NCBI GenBank assembly: GCA_023390055.1 | Contig: JAEWDP010000104.1 | Coordinates: 1-64,000 of the forward strand | Origin: Pseudomonadota bacterium | GTDB lineage: Bacteria; Pseudomonadota; Alphaproteobacteria; Rhizobiales; Rhizobiaceae | Direction: 5' to 3' | Length of the DNA: 64,000 nucleotides | Shown here: one piece after another, positions 18,815 through 28,746 of the stretch | Position numbering within the stretch: position 1 is the stretch's first letter | How the letters are laid out: the number at the start of each line of letters is the position of its first letter | Notes under the pieces: model-generated | Seen by the model: the letters and a program-made list of their open reading frames with translations, nothing else | What the model was told of the DNA's origin: nothing | Database searches by the model: none | Made by a program: the position numbers and the translations under genes

Positions 18815-19993
18815 TTGAACCTTGACGCACCACTTCTGCCCGATACCGGTGAGCCCGGCTTCGGTGTCTATGTGCATTGGCCGTTTTGCGCTGCCAAGTG
18901 TCCCTACTGTGACTTCAATAGCCATGTACGCCACCAGCCTGTGGACCAACCCCGCTTTGCGGCCGCATTCCTGAAAGAGATGGAGGCAGCAAGGCGCATC
19001 AGTGGACCGAAGACCGTAACCAGTATCTTTCTCGGAGGCGGAACCCCTTCGCTCATGGAACCTGCAACGGTATGGACCATACTGGACGGGATCGCCCGCC
19101 ATTGGCATGTCCCCGACGGAATTGAGATTACGATGGAGGCCAATCCTTCAAGCGTCGAGGCAGAGCGGTTCCGCGGTTATCGTTTAAGCGGTGTAAACCG
19201 GGTCTCACTTGGTGTTCAGGCACTCAACGACACCGATCTCAGACTTCTCGGACGGCTGCATGATGTGGCAGATGCTTTGAAAGCCATTCGGCTAGCACGC
19301 GATCTCTTTCCGCGCATGAGTTTCGACCTTATTTACGCACGGCCACGACAGACCGTCAATGAATGGAGCGCCGAACTGAGGCAAGCGATATCCTACGCGG
19401 CCGACCACCTGTCCCTCTACCAACTCACGATCGAGGAAGGAACGCCCTTTCACGGATTGCACAAGGCCGGAAAACTTGTCGTCCCGGACGGCGATCTATC
19501 TGCCAACCTTTACGAGGCAACACAGGAAATAACGGAGCATCATGGACTTCCTGCGTATGAGGTCTCAAATCATGCCCAACCCGGCGCGGAAAGTCGCCAT
19601 AATCTTACCTACTGGCGGTATGGCGACTATGCCGGCATCGGCCCTGGAGCACATGGTCGACTAACCCGTGGCCCGTCCAAGATCGCCACCGCGACAGAGC
19701 GTCGCCCCGAGGCATGGCTCGAACTGGTCGAGCATCACGGACACGGTATGCTCGAACAGGAAGAACTCGGCCGCGACGAGCAGGCCGACGAATTGCTGCT
19801 CATGGGGCTGCGACTGACGGAAGGTATCGATCTTGCACGCTGGCAGGAGCTTTCCGGGCGCGATCCAGATCCCCACCGTGAGGAAATCCTGCTGGAGCAC
19901 GGTTTTATCGAACGCCTCGGTAATTCACGGCTGAGATGTACGCCAAAGGGTATGCTGATCCTGGACGCCATTGTGGCAGATCTTGCCTGTTGA
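18815..19993 (+). CDS. hemW: Radical SAM heme chaperone HemW (HemN-like)
   Basis: This is a radical SAM protein of the coproporphyrinogen oxidase-like family. The iron-sulfur motif CxxxCxxC is at Cys25, Cys29 and Cys32 in FCAAKCPYCDF; the Phe after the third Cys is the HemW pattern rather than that of true HemN, so a heme-chaperone role is favoured. IFLGGGTPSLM and RVSLGVQALND follow. The start is TTG at 18815, with GGAGG about ten bases upstream; no ATG fits the family N-terminus. It sits just behind rdgB, a pairing seen in many proteobacteria. Confidence 0.9.
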   Translation: MNLDAPLLPDTGEPGFGVYVHWPFCAAKCPYCDFNSHVRHQPVDQPRFAAAFLKEMEAARRISGPKTVTSIFLGGGTPSLMEPATVWTILDGIARHWHVPDGIEITMEANPSSVEAERFRGYRLSGVNRVSLGVQALNDTDLRLLGRLHDVADALKAIRLARDLFPRMSFDLIYARPRQTVNEWSAELRQAISYAADHLSLYQLTIEEGTPFHGLHKAGKLVVPDGDLSANLYEATQEITEHHGLPAYEVSNHAQPGAESRHNLTYWRYGDYAGIGPGAHGRLTRGPSKIATATERRPEAWLELVEHHGHGMLEQEELGRDEQADELLLMGLRLTEGIDLARWQELSGRDPDPHREEILLEHGFIERLGNSRLRCTPKGMLILDAIVADLAC

Positions 19994-20254
19994 AGAAAAA
20001 CGGATGTGCAATTGGCCAGGCCTGGCGTGCCGGATAAACGCAAGTGTCGTCCAGCGCGGGCACAGACAAGCGACATCTGTCGCGACCTGATAGTCGATAG
20101 CCCGCTGCCTTCGGCATACCGCCCTGCTCGAGACAAACCGACAGTGGAAAGGCGTCATCCACGATCGTGATCTGACGGGACAGAACATGGCCCTGCCATC
20201 GTGAGCGGCGCGCATCGGATAATGTATCCGCCCGCCGCTCAGGCAGCCTCAAAA

Positions 20255-21814
20255 TCAGGCGTTATTTTCGTTGATCAATCGCTTCAGAAGCTCAATCTCG
20301 TGACTGAGTTTCGTGTCACCCGAGATGAGATCCTCAATCTTGCGCACAGCATGGAGGACCGTAGTATGATCGCGTCCACCAAAGCGGCGTCCGATTTCCG
20401 GGAATGACCGCGGCGTCAACGTCTTGGACAGATACATCGCAATCTGACGCGGCTTGACGACAACCCGCGTGCGCCGGTTGGAGACCAGTTCCTGGCGTGA
20501 AACATTGTAATGGCGCGCGACGATCCGCTGAATATCCTCGATACGAACCCGCTTGGCTTCACCCGTGCCAACAAGGTGGGCAAGAAGCTCGTCCACACGT
20601 TCGATTGACAGCGACGGTTCGAAAGAGCGCCGAAACAGGAGCTGATTGAATGCACCTTCCAGCTCACGACCACTATTGGCTACATTGCGGGCGACATGGG
20701 TCAGGATCTCGTTTGGTATATCCAGGGACGGATCGTCCTGCTGCGCGACTTCCAGACGACGCTTCAGCATTTCGACGCGCATGTCGTAGTCCGGACTCTC
20801 CATTTCGATCGCAACACCGCCCTGGAGGCGGGAACGCACGCGCGGGTCGAGAGATTCAAGTTCCCACGGAGCACGGTCAGCAGCAACAACCACCTGTTTG
20901 GCACTGTCGAGCAAGGTGTTGAGGAGATGGCAAAATTCATTCTGGATCATCTTGCCTTGCAAGAACTGCATGTCATCGATGATCAGAAGATCGATATTGC
21001 GAAGTGAATCTTTCAGCGTCAACGCATTGTTGTCGCGGATTGCGGTAGCAAAGCGCCACATGAAATATTCTGCCGTAAGATAGACCACCCTCGGTGCACG
21101 TGCACTCGAAATTGCCGCATTGGCAATGGCCTGCAGAATGTGGGTCTTGCCCAGTCCGACGCCGGAATGGATGAAGAGCGGATTGAAACGGACTGCACCG
21201 GCACCAGCTTCGGCAATCGTCTTTGCAGCAGCAAGCGCCACGCGGTTTGACGGGCCTTCAACATAAGTTTCAAAAGTATAGCGGGTATCAAGCGGCGAAC
21301 CGAACAGTGGACCGGCGGAATTGGTACGCGTGGAGGCAGCCGAGGAAGGCAATGCTGCAATCTTCCCGATCTCGCGCGCAACGGGCTGGTTTCGCGACGA
21401 AGATGCTGGAGCAGCGTCTGGCAGAAGTTGTCGCCCTTCGGATGGAACAGGACGCACGTTGCGACTGGCGCTTCGGACCAAGACTTCCACTTTGAGAATG
21501 CCTGGATCCTCCGCCTGAAAGATGCTGGTGATGATGTCCAGATAGCGATTGTTTATCCAGGACTTCAGAAATGTCGTCGGGACGCTGAGACGAACGACAC
21601 TCTTGGAAATCGAATGAAGCTTGAGACGTCCAAACCAGCTCGTATAAACATCATGACCAACCTGCGCCTTCAAGCGTTTGCTGAATCGCTCGAATAGCGC
21701 CTCGTTCTGCATGGCCGATTTTTCCCCTTCCACCTGGGTAGATGCTGAATCGAATGCCTGCCGTACAGTGTCCCCCTCGCCTGCCGCACGTGCTGTCCCG
21801 GTATTCGTATGCAT
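20255..21814 (-). CDS. dnaA: Chromosomal replication initiator DnaA
   Basis: DnaA binds DnaA boxes and melts the origin. Domain I starts near FERFSKRLKAQVGHDVYTSWF, the AAA+ domain carries the Walker A GVGLGKTHILQ, the Walker B LLIIDDMQF, and the C-terminal helix-turn-helix contains RFGGRDHTTVLHAVRKIE, the DnaA-box recognition signature. The frame opens at 21850; the ATG at 21814 is preferred because GAAGGA lies upstream, giving 519 residues. An internal ATG at 21712 is an alternative. No cluster of DnaA boxes was found beside the gene, consistent with rhizobial origins lying elsewhere. Confidence 0.96.
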   Translation of the reverse strand: MHTNTGTARAAGEGDTVRQAFDSASTQVEGEKSAMQNEALFERFSKRLKAQVGHDVYTSWFGRLKLHSISKSVVRLSVPTTFLKSWINNRYLDIITSIFQAEDPGILKVEVLVRSASRNVRPVPSEGRQLLPDAAPASSSRNQPVAREIGKIAALPSSAASTRTNSAGPLFGSPLDTRYTFETYVEGPSNRVALAAAKTIAEAGAGAVRFNPLFIHSGVGLGKTHILQAIANAAISSARAPRVVYLTAEYFMWRFATAIRDNNALTLKDSLRNIDLLIIDDMQFLQGKMIQNEFCHLLNTLLDSAKQVVVAADRAPWELESLDPRVRSRLQGGVAIEMESPDYDMRVEMLKRRLEVAQQDDPSLDIPNEILTHVARNVANSGRELEGAFNQLLFRRSFEPSLSIERVDELLAHLVGTGEAKRVRIEDIQRIVARHYNVSRQELVSNRRTRVVVKPRQIAMYLSKTLTPRSFPEIGRRFGGRDHTTVLHAVRKIEDLISGDTKLSHEIELLKRLINENNA

Positions 21815-22645
21815 GAATTTTGCCGCCTTTTTCCTTCTGCCCGGCGACACCTGTCAATGCCGCCAGAACACCTTGTCTTTCGACGCCCGGCCATCCCGTC
21901 ATGAGATCCCGATCGCCACCCCATTCGTCTGCGGATGTTACGATGTCAGCCAAGAACACCGAACGTCCAATGCCTGGCCACCTCATAGAGGCTAGGCTTC
22001 CGGTACGAACCCAATCCTCGCTTGGGACTACCCTGTGACACGCTCCTTCATTATCCTCGCCGACCCATGCCAGCTGATTGCACACAATACGGGCGCTCCC
22101 GGAAATCTGACGAAATCCGGCACACAACCGACGGTTACATGAAAAGCGAACGTGAAATGTCCGCAACAAAAGCGAAAAAACGTTGCCCCGCAGAGAAATT
22201 TCCACGGCTGGCGGTGGCTTTTTCAGAAGTCGTCCCCATGCTCTTGCTGACGGCATTTAGGCAGGATCGGACCCGGAGATCAATGGCGTTTTTTACCCAA
22301 AATTAATTGGCAGACGTTGACTCTTTCAACGTTTGGCGCATCAGCCGACCTTACCATTCCAGAATCGCTTTTGAATCAATGGGATTCGAAAACGGCCACA
22401 TCTGAAGAGGCGAATTTGCAAGAAAAATAAAAACGAGCTTGACAGGTTCCCGACGTCTCGGAACCGTCATATTGATCTTCCTTTCGAGAAAGACCTCCCG
22501 CAAACAACTGAGAACAATCAGAAAAAATTGTCATGTTGATGACATCAATTAAATGCGGCCAAAAATACCACTTCAACATGCAGTCAGGAATCAGTAAAGC
22601 CCGGCGAACCGCCAGGCTTTATCACAAAATATTGAACCGCTGATC
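21815..22645. other. Long intergenic region between rpsT and dnaA
   Basis: About 830 bases without a recognisable gene. It must include the dnaA promoter and the rpsT terminator. The rpsT-proximal half (about 22310-22590) is visibly AT richer than its surroundings. It contains an imperfect hairpin near 22528-22552 (AATTGTCAT...ATGACATCAATT). An open frame at 22376-22579 on the minus strand has no family features and no good ribosome binding site, so it is not called. Confidence 0.6.
22594..22622 (-). terminator. Probable terminator after rpsT
   Basis: Read on the minus strand, AAAGCCTGGCG and CGCCGGGCTTT pair around a short GTT loop (one mismatch), 23 bases after the rpsT stop. The stem ends in a short T run only, so termination may be moderate. 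Confidence 0.7.
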
Positions 22646-22912
22646 TTAAGCGGACAGAGCCTTCACGCGGGAAGCCAGACGTGAAACCTTCCGGGACGCA
22701 GCATTGCCGTGAAGGACGCCCTTGGAAGCTGCACGCTGGATTTCAGGCTGAGCCACTTTCAAAGCTTCGGTCGCAACAGCGAGATCACCGGTTGCAATCG
22801 CTTCTTCGACCTTGCGGATGAAACCGCGGACGCGCGAACGACGAGCCTTGTTGACTGCAGTACGGCGAGCGATCTTGCGGGTCGCCTTTTTCGCCGAAGT
22901 TGTGTTGGCCAT
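22646..22912 (-). CDS. rpsT: 30S ribosomal protein S20
   Basis: The 88-residue, Lys/Arg/Ala-rich helical protein is a primary 16S rRNA binder. It begins MANTTSAKKATRKIARRT and includes NKARRSRVRGFIRKVEEA and HGNAASRKVSRLASRV, all typical of S20. It lies upstream of dnaA in the same direction, an arrangement I recall in other rhizobia, although the gap here is long. Confidence 0.98.
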   Translation of the reverse strand: MANTTSAKKATRKIARRTAVNKARRSRVRGFIRKVEEAIATGDLAVATEALKVAQPEIQRAASKGVLHGNAASRKVSRLASRVKALSA

Positions 22913-23100
22913 GTATGCCTCTCTACGAATTCGAACCGAACTCCACTGTTGCCGCGCCGCTCGTCTGCGACCGTTCCTTCAGCAATTGGGGAGCATTAGA
23001 GGAATGCCGTAACGGGCTTTCCTGACTGTGGCGCGGCATATAGCTTGAAAGGTCGGCGCAGTCAACGCGCAAAATTCGACGGTACCGACCGCGCCCAGCG

Positions 23101-23877
23101 TCAACGGTGCGAAAATTCCGCTTTACGCTTTTCAACAAAAGCCGACATGCCCTCTTTCTGGTCCTCTGTTGCAAACAGTGCCTGGAAAAGCCGCCGTTCA
23201 AAACGAAGGCCCTCAGCAAGTGTCATCTCCTCGGCTCTGCTGACAGCCTCCTTTGCCATCAACAGGGCCGGTTGCGAGAAGGACGCAATCCTGGCTGCAG
23301 CTTCCAGCGCTTCATCAAGCAAGCGCTCGGGTGTCACGACACGCGCAACAAGCCCGGATCGTTCCGATTCCGCTGCGTCCATCATCCGCCCAGTCAGGAT
23401 CAGGTCCATCGCCTTTGCCTTGCCCACTGCACGTGTAAGTCTTTGAGATCCCCCCATGCCCGGAATGACGCCAAGAGTGATTTCCGGCTGACCAAACTTC
23501 GCTGTATCCGATGCAATGATGAAATCGCACATCATCGCCAGCTCGCAGCCACCGCCCAAGGCATATCCGGACACGGCAGCGATGAGCGGCTTGCGAGTGG
23601 ACGCAATCGCCTCCCATCCGCCGAGGAAATCTCCAACGAGGGCATCTACAAAGTTCACAGCCTGCATTTCCTTGATATCGGCGCCTGCTGCGAATGCCTT
23701 TTGCGACCCGGTCAGGACAATTGCGCCGATCGAGGTATCTTCATCAAACATCTTCAACGCCTGCGCAAGTTCGCGCATCACAGCTGCATTCAGAGCATTC
23801 AGTGCCTTCGGGCGATTTAGCGTCACGAGTCCCACTCGACCGCGCACCTCCGTCAGCAGCGTCTCGAAATCCTGCAT
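23101..23877 (-). CDS. Enoyl-CoA hydratase
   Basis: A crotonase-fold enzyme that hydrates trans-2-enoyl-CoA in fatty-acid oxidation. The oxyanion-hole region FAAGADIKEM and the two catalytic glutamates are seen: Glu113 in GGGCELAMMCDF and Glu132 in GQPEITLGVIPG. The start at 23877 follows AGGAGGGC and gives 258 residues; the frame stays open to 24096 but that part overlaps fpg. It is probably co-transcribed with fpg, whose stop is 11 bases upstream of this start. Confidence 0.94.
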   Translation of the reverse strand: MQDFETLLTEVRGRVGLVTLNRPKALNALNAAVMRELAQALKMFDEDTSIGAIVLTGSQKAFAAGADIKEMQAVNFVDALVGDFLGGWEAIASTRKPLIAAVSGYALGGGCELAMMCDFIIASDTAKFGQPEITLGVIPGMGGSQRLTRAVGKAKAMDLILTGRMMDAAESERSGLVARVVTPERLLDEALEAAARIASFSQPALLMAKEAVSRAEEMTLAEGLRFERRLFQALFATEDQKEGMSAFVEKRKAEFSHR

Positions 23878-23887
23878 GCTTGCCCTC

Positions 23888-24778
23888 CTATTTCTGGCAC
23901 CTGGTGCAATAAAATGACGAGCGACCCGCCTGCACAATGCGCAAGACCGTACCGTTGCAGCCGGGTGTCCCGCAAGCCTGATGTTCACGATCATAAACGG
24001 AAAAGGAATGCTGAAAGTAACCAAGCGAGCCATCCGTCTGAATATGGTCCCGCAATGACGATCCCCCTGCAGCAATGGCGTCGGCAATGACGGCACGGAT
24101 CGCTTCGGTCAAGAGCAGTAGTTCCTTCTTCGGACGACCCGTCGGCGTGACCAGAGAACCCGCCTTGCGGCGTGGTGACAGATGCGCGCGCCACAATGCC
24201 TCGCAGACATAGATGTTACCGAGCCCGGCCACAACACTCTGGTCAAGTAGCGCGCCTTTCAGCGCCTGGCTCCTTCCTGCCAGGCGGCGCGCCAGATAAT
24301 CGGCGTCCATTGCATTGCCCGTTGGCTCCGGCCCCAACGCGATGAAGGCCGGGTAGGCGTCAAGTTCGCTGCGCTTCCACAAATGAAGGAAACCAAACCG
24401 CCGAGGGTCATTATAGATGACTCTCAACGGGCCCTTTGGCGTTTGCAGGTGGAAAATGACATGGTCGTGTTTTTCATTCTTGGAGCGCGGATGATGAAAC
24501 TTCCCCTGTACTTCTTCTTCTGCTCCCGCATCCACACGAAACGAGCCCGACATCCCCAGATGCGAGATGATCGTCAGGTCAGTATCGAGATCGATCAGTA
24601 GATATTTTGCGCGTCGTCCAAGCGCCTGGATTCGCCTGCCCGCGACTTTACGGGAGAGATCCTCGGGGAAAGGAAACCTCAGATTCGGACGTCGAAGTTC
24701 CAACTTTTCGACCACTGCCCCCTCTACGGCCGGGGCGAGACCGCGCCTGACCGTCTCGACTTCCGGTAATTCCGGCAT
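23888..24778 (-). CDS. mutM: Formamidopyrimidine-DNA glycosylase
   Basis: Fpg/MutM excises 8-oxoguanine and ring-opened purines and nicks the abasic site. The catalytic N-terminus PELPEVETVRRGL (Pro2, Glu3) is intact, and the C-terminal zinc finger CGTPGC...FYCTRCQK is complete. The length of 296 residues is normal. It is divergent from ubiE, with about 150 bases between them. Confidence 0.97.
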   Translation of the reverse strand: MPELPEVETVRRGLAPAVEGAVVEKLELRRPNLRFPFPEDLSRKVAGRRIQALGRRAKYLLIDLDTDLTIISHLGMSGSFRVDAGAEEEVQGKFHHPRSKNEKHDHVIFHLQTPKGPLRVIYNDPRRFGFLHLWKRSELDAYPAFIALGPEPTGNAMDADYLARRLAGRSQALKGALLDQSVVAGLGNIYVCEALWRAHLSPRRKAGSLVTPTGRPKKELLLLTEAIRAVIADAIAAGGSSLRDHIQTDGSLGYFQHSFSVYDREHQACGTPGCNGTVLRIVQAGRSSFYCTRCQK

Positions 24779-24931
24779 TGCTCTTCAACTTCCTGTTCCA
24801 ACGTCTGTGCACCTGGTCTATACACCGGGCCAAACGTCGCGTTGCAAGACTGACTTGCGACACAGATAGCGAGGTGTCGGCGATTTCGCTATGGTCGCCA
24901 CCCGGATGACGAGCCAAGGAGATTAGTTTCT

Positions 24932-25708
24932 ATGAGCGAAACACGCACTTCTGCCGAAGGCGGAATGGAAACGTCCTACGGGTTCCGACAGGTCTCCGAA
25001 GGCGAAAAGCAGCATCTCGTCAATGATGTCTTTCACAAGGTGGCGAAGCGCTATGACATCATGAATGACGTCATGTCCGGCGGCCTCCATCGCCTCTGGA
25101 AGAATGCAATGATCTCTGCCCTCAACCCACGCAAGGAAGCGGGATATACGGTGCTGGATGTTGCAGGCGGTACCGGAGACATCGCGTTCAGGATCATCGA
25201 AGCCTCCGACCGCAAGGCTCACGCCACAGTGCTCGACATAAACGGCTCCATGCTTGCAGTTGGGGCGGAGCGGGCGGCCAAGAAGAAGCTCTCCGACAAC
25301 CTGACCTTCGTGGAGGCGAATGCCGAAGAACTTCCCTTCCCACCAAACACGTTTGATGCCTATACGATTGCCTTCGGCATCCGCAATGTGCCACATATCG
25401 ATGTCGCACTCGCGGAGGCCTTTCGCGTCTTAAAGCGCGGCGGACGCCTGCTCGTTCTGGAATTCTCCGAAGTCGGTCTGCCGCTTCTCGATCGCTTCTA
25501 TGATGAGTGGTCATTCAAGGCCATCCCGCAATTTGGCAAGATGATTACCGGTGAAAGCGAACCTTACCAATATCTGGTCGAGTCCATCCGCAAGTTTCCC
25601 AATCAGGAGAATTTTGCGACGATGATCCGAAGTGCCGGCTTTTCCCGTGTCAGCTATACCAACTATACCGGCGGGATCGCGGCACTACATTCCGGTTGGA
25701 AGCTCTAG
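24932..25708 (+). CDS. ubiE: Ubiquinone/menaquinone C-methyltransferase UbiE
   Basis: UbiE methylates the benzoquinol ring during ubiquinone synthesis. Family signatures visible are KRYDIMNDVMSGGLHRLWK, the SAM-binding motif VLDVAGGTGDIAFRI and FGIRNVPHIDVALAEAFRVL. It has 258 residues. AAGGAG lies nine bases before the ATG. ubiB follows after 42 bases, so the two ubiquinone genes form an operon. Confidence 0.97.
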   Translation: MSETRTSAEGGMETSYGFRQVSEGEKQHLVNDVFHKVAKRYDIMNDVMSGGLHRLWKNAMISALNPRKEAGYTVLDVAGGTGDIAFRIIEASDRKAHATVLDINGSMLAVGAERAAKKKLSDNLTFVEANAEELPFPPNTFDAYTIAFGIRNVPHIDVALAEAFRVLKRGGRLLVLEFSEVGLPLLDRFYDEWSFKAIPQFGKMITGESEPYQYLVESIRKFPNQENFATMIRSAGFSRVSYTNYTGGIAALHSGWKL

Positions 25709-25750
25709 TCAGATGCAGGCGATCATTCCAATAGACCGTAAGGGCCGCTT

Positions 25751-27313
25751 ATGAGTACGATCGGCGCCTATTTCCGGCTCGCCCGTGTGGGATGGGTCCT
25801 CGTGCGCGAGGGTGTGGTTGCGGCGCTACCCACGCAGGACATGCCGCCTTCGATCGGCCTTTTGAAAACGCTCACAGGACCGTTCGCACGCTTTCGAGCA
25901 AAACGTGAAGCACGTTCCACGCGCCTCGCCCGCGCTGTGGACCGCCTCGGCCCGTCCTACGTGAAAATCGGCCAGTTCCTTGCCACCCGCCCCGATGTCG
26001 TCGGGGTAGACTGGGCACTCGATCTATCGATGCTGCAGGACCGCATGGCCTATTTTCCGACGCCCGTGGCACAATCCGCCATAGAACTGTCGCTCGGTCG
26101 GCCGATCACCGATCTCTATCTCGAATTTGGCGAACCGATTGCGGCAGCTTCCATCGCACAGGTTCATCCCGCCCGGGCAAATAACCAGAAACTGGCCGTA
26201 AAGGTTGTCCGGCCCGGGGTGCGCCAACGGTTCGCTCACGACATCGAAAGCATGTATCTCCTTGCACACATGCAGGAACGTTTCATGCCGTCAAGTCGCC
26301 GGCTGCGCCCGGTTGAGGTAACCCGCACGCTCGAACAGACAACGAAAGTCGAGATGGATCTGCGGCTTGAGGCGGCGGCACTTTCGGAAATTGCGGAGAA
26401 TATCAAGGATGATCCAGGTTTCCGTGTTCCATTCGTCGACTGGGAAAGAACCGGTCGCGATGTCATCACCATGGAGTGGATCGATGGCATCAAGATGTCC
26501 GACATCGACGGATTACGGGCGGCCGGGCATGATCTCGACCACTTGGCAGAGGTGCTGATCCAGTCGTTCCTGCGCCACACATTGAGGGACGGTTTCTTCC
26601 ACGCGGACATGCACCCGGGCAACCTCTTCGTGGACAAGGCGGGCACAATCGTTGCCGTCGACATGGGAATCGTCGGACGCCTCGGTCGCAAGGAACGACG
26701 GTTTCTCGCCGAAATCCTATACGGCTTCATCGTTCGAGACTATCGCCGGGTGGCGGAGGTTCATTTCGAGGCGGGCTATGTACCGGCCCATCACGACGTT
26801 GCAAGCTTTGCCCAGGCAATCCGCGCCATCGGCGAACCGATCCACGGCCAGCCTGCGGAAACCATCTCGATGGCCCGGCTTCTGGCACTGCTTTTCGAGG
26901 TCACCGATCTCTTTGAGATGCAGACACGGCCTGAACTCATCCTTCTCCAGAAAACCATGGTTGTCGTGGAAGGCGTATCGCGTATGCTTAATCCACGGTT
27001 CAACATGTGGAAGGCAGCTGAACCGGTCGTTGGCGACTGGATCCGCGACAATCTCGGACCGAAGCGAATTGCCGCAGACCTGCGTGATGGCGTGAAGGCC
27101 GCCGTCAGGCTGGCGGAAGCTCTTCCCGAAATTGCAGTGCAGACGGAAAAACTTCACCATGAAGTGGTTCGGATGGGTGAACATGGTCTTCGCTTCGACC
27201 CTGAAACGGCGGAAGCAATCGGCCGGGCGGAATCGCGCTATAATCGCTCCGGGCGCATAGCACTCTGGATTATCGCACTCAGCCTCGTCTACATTGGCTT
27301 CACCGTGGGCTAG
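25751..27313 (+). CDS. ubiB: Ubiquinone biosynthesis protein UbiB (ABC1/ADCK atypical kinase)
   Basis: UbiB is an ABC1-family protein kinase-like ATPase needed for aerobic ubiquinone synthesis. Diagnostic parts are the KxGQ motif in PSYVKIGQFLATRPD, the Ala-rich loop AAASIAQVHPA, the invariant Lys in LAVKVVRPG, and HADMHPGNLF with the metal-binding VDMGIVGRL. A single C-terminal membrane helix (IALWIIALSLVYIGFTV) anchors it. It is 520 residues long and follows ubiE. Confidence 0.96.
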   Translation: MSTIGAYFRLARVGWVLVREGVVAALPTQDMPPSIGLLKTLTGPFARFRAKREARSTRLARAVDRLGPSYVKIGQFLATRPDVVGVDWALDLSMLQDRMAYFPTPVAQSAIELSLGRPITDLYLEFGEPIAAASIAQVHPARANNQKLAVKVVRPGVRQRFAHDIESMYLLAHMQERFMPSSRRLRPVEVTRTLEQTTKVEMDLRLEAAALSEIAENIKDDPGFRVPFVDWERTGRDVITMEWIDGIKMSDIDGLRAAGHDLDHLAEVLIQSFLRHTLRDGFFHADMHPGNLFVDKAGTIVAVDMGIVGRLGRKERRFLAEILYGFIVRDYRRVAEVHFEAGYVPAHHDVASFAQAIRAIGEPIHGQPAETISMARLLALLFEVTDLFEMQTRPELILLQKTMVVVEGVSRMLNPRFNMWKAAEPVVGDWIRDNLGPKRIAADLRDGVKAAVRLAEALPEIAVQTEKLHHEVVRMGEHGLRFDPETAEAIGRAESRYNRSGRIALWIIALSLVYIGFTVG

Positions 27314-27356
27314 GGCGCGACCGCCCCATTGCGACTAGACGAAAGGCCGATAAAGC

Positions 27357-28595
27357 ATGACCAGAAACCTGCCAGTGGATGCATCCCGCATCGAAGCAGA
27401 CATAGACGCGCTCGCCGCAATTACAGACCCGGACCGCCCATGGACCCGCAGGGCGTTTTCTCCTCTCTTTCTGCAAGGACGTGCCTATGTGGAACAGCGG
27501 ATGCAGGATGCTGGCCTGGAGACCCATATCGACGCCGCGGGCAATCTGATCGGGCGTCGCGTCGGACGCAGAAGCGGCGCTGGAACATTGATGATCGGCT
27601 CCCATTCCGACACGGTCCCGGATGGTGGGCGGTTTGACGGTATTGCGGGGCTCATCTGCGCACTGGAGGTGGCCCGCACATTGGCAGACAAGGGCATCGA
27701 GCTTGATCACGACCTGGAGATCGTCGATTTCCTGGCCGAAGAAGTCAGCATTTTTGGCGTGTCATGCATCGGCAGCCGCGGCATGACGGCGCAAAGGCCA
27801 GCACAATGGCTAGAACGTGAGGCAGATGGACGAACCCTTGCCGCCGGCATTGCCGAAGTCGGAGGCAATGCCGACCTTTGCGAAGGACGGTCGGACATAA
27901 GAGGTTTCCTCGAGCTGCATATTGAACAGGGAACCGTCCTCGAAAGCGAAGGAACGTCCATCGGCGTCGTGACCGCCATATGCGGCATTACCCGTATCGA
28001 GATCGTTATCCAAGGTCGCGCCGACCATGCTGGGACTACGCGGATGGACGCACGTTCCGATGCACTTGTAGCTGCCGCGGAACTTGTGCTCGACATCCGC
28101 CAGGCCGCGTTGTCGCTGTCACAATCTCCGCGCCATTTCACTGCAACAGTAGGCGCGTTCCAGATCGAACCTAACGCGGCCAATGTCATTCCCTCCCGTG
28201 CCAGCTTGCTCATCGATGCAAGGGCGGAACTTCGAGAGGACATGGACGCATTCTGCGCGTTCATCAACGACACAACGGAACGGGCTGCGGAAAAATGGGG
28301 GGTCACCATTGATGCACCAATCCGCATTTCCGATGTGCCGGCGACGCCTTGTGATTCACAACTGATGTCTACCCTGGAACGTGCTGCCGACATGTCGGAT
28401 ATCTCACACCGCCGCATGGCGTCAGGCGCCGGCCATGATACCATGTGGCTTGCCAATGTCGCACCGGCGGCAATGATCTTCATCCCCTGCAAGAATGGAC
28501 GCAGCCACTGCGCAGAGGAGTGGGCGGACAACCATGACATCGCACTCGGTGCGACCGTCCTGTTTTCGGCAATTCAGGAGATGGACAAAACATAA
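27357..28595 (+). CDS. M20-family amidohydrolase (hydantoinase/carbamoylase type)
   Basis: A 412-residue zinc-dependent hydrolase of the amidase, hydantoinase/carbamoylase family, which includes N-carbamoyl-amino-acid amidohydrolase, beta-ureidopropionase and allantoate amidohydrolase. Metal-ligand motifs are IGSHSDTVPDGGRFDG and FLAEEVSIFGVSCIGSRG; the substrate and dimerisation lid follows ELHIEQG and ends with SGAGHDTMWLA. The substrate cannot be chosen from the sequence. The gene lies 43 bases after ubiB. Confidence 0.88.
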   Translation: MTRNLPVDASRIEADIDALAAITDPDRPWTRRAFSPLFLQGRAYVEQRMQDAGLETHIDAAGNLIGRRVGRRSGAGTLMIGSHSDTVPDGGRFDGIAGLICALEVARTLADKGIELDHDLEIVDFLAEEVSIFGVSCIGSRGMTAQRPAQWLEREADGRTLAAGIAEVGGNADLCEGRSDIRGFLELHIEQGTVLESEGTSIGVVTAICGITRIEIVIQGRADHAGTTRMDARSDALVAAAELVLDIRQAALSLSQSPRHFTATVGAFQIEPNAANVIPSRASLLIDARAELREDMDAFCAFINDTTERAAEKWGVTIDAPIRISDVPATPCDSQLMSTLERAADMSDISHRRMASGAGHDTMWLANVAPAAMIFIPCKNGRSHCAEEWADNHDIALGATVLFSAIQEMDKT

Positions 28596-28746
28596 AGGAC
28601 CAAAAGACCTGGCCCTCAATGGATGTCACGCCTGCCAGCACCTGACCAGCACGCCATCCAACGACAATGGTTGTAGACGGCACGCTTTGTTGCAAGTCCC
28701 GGGCTGAAGGCTTAGCTTCCGATCCTTTCACACGACGGACCTCTTC

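Noticed and set aside
22376..22579. 67-codon minus-strand frame between dnaA and rpsT
   Set aside because: It lies in AT-rich intergenic DNA and shows no coding signature.
21815..22645. Replication origin beside dnaA
   Set aside because: No cluster of TTATNCACA boxes was found; a single weak TTATCACA near 22619 is not enough.
27707..28540. Minus-strand frame opposite the M20 hydrolase
   Set aside because: It has a low-complexity Ser/Arg-rich translation typical of antisense reading.
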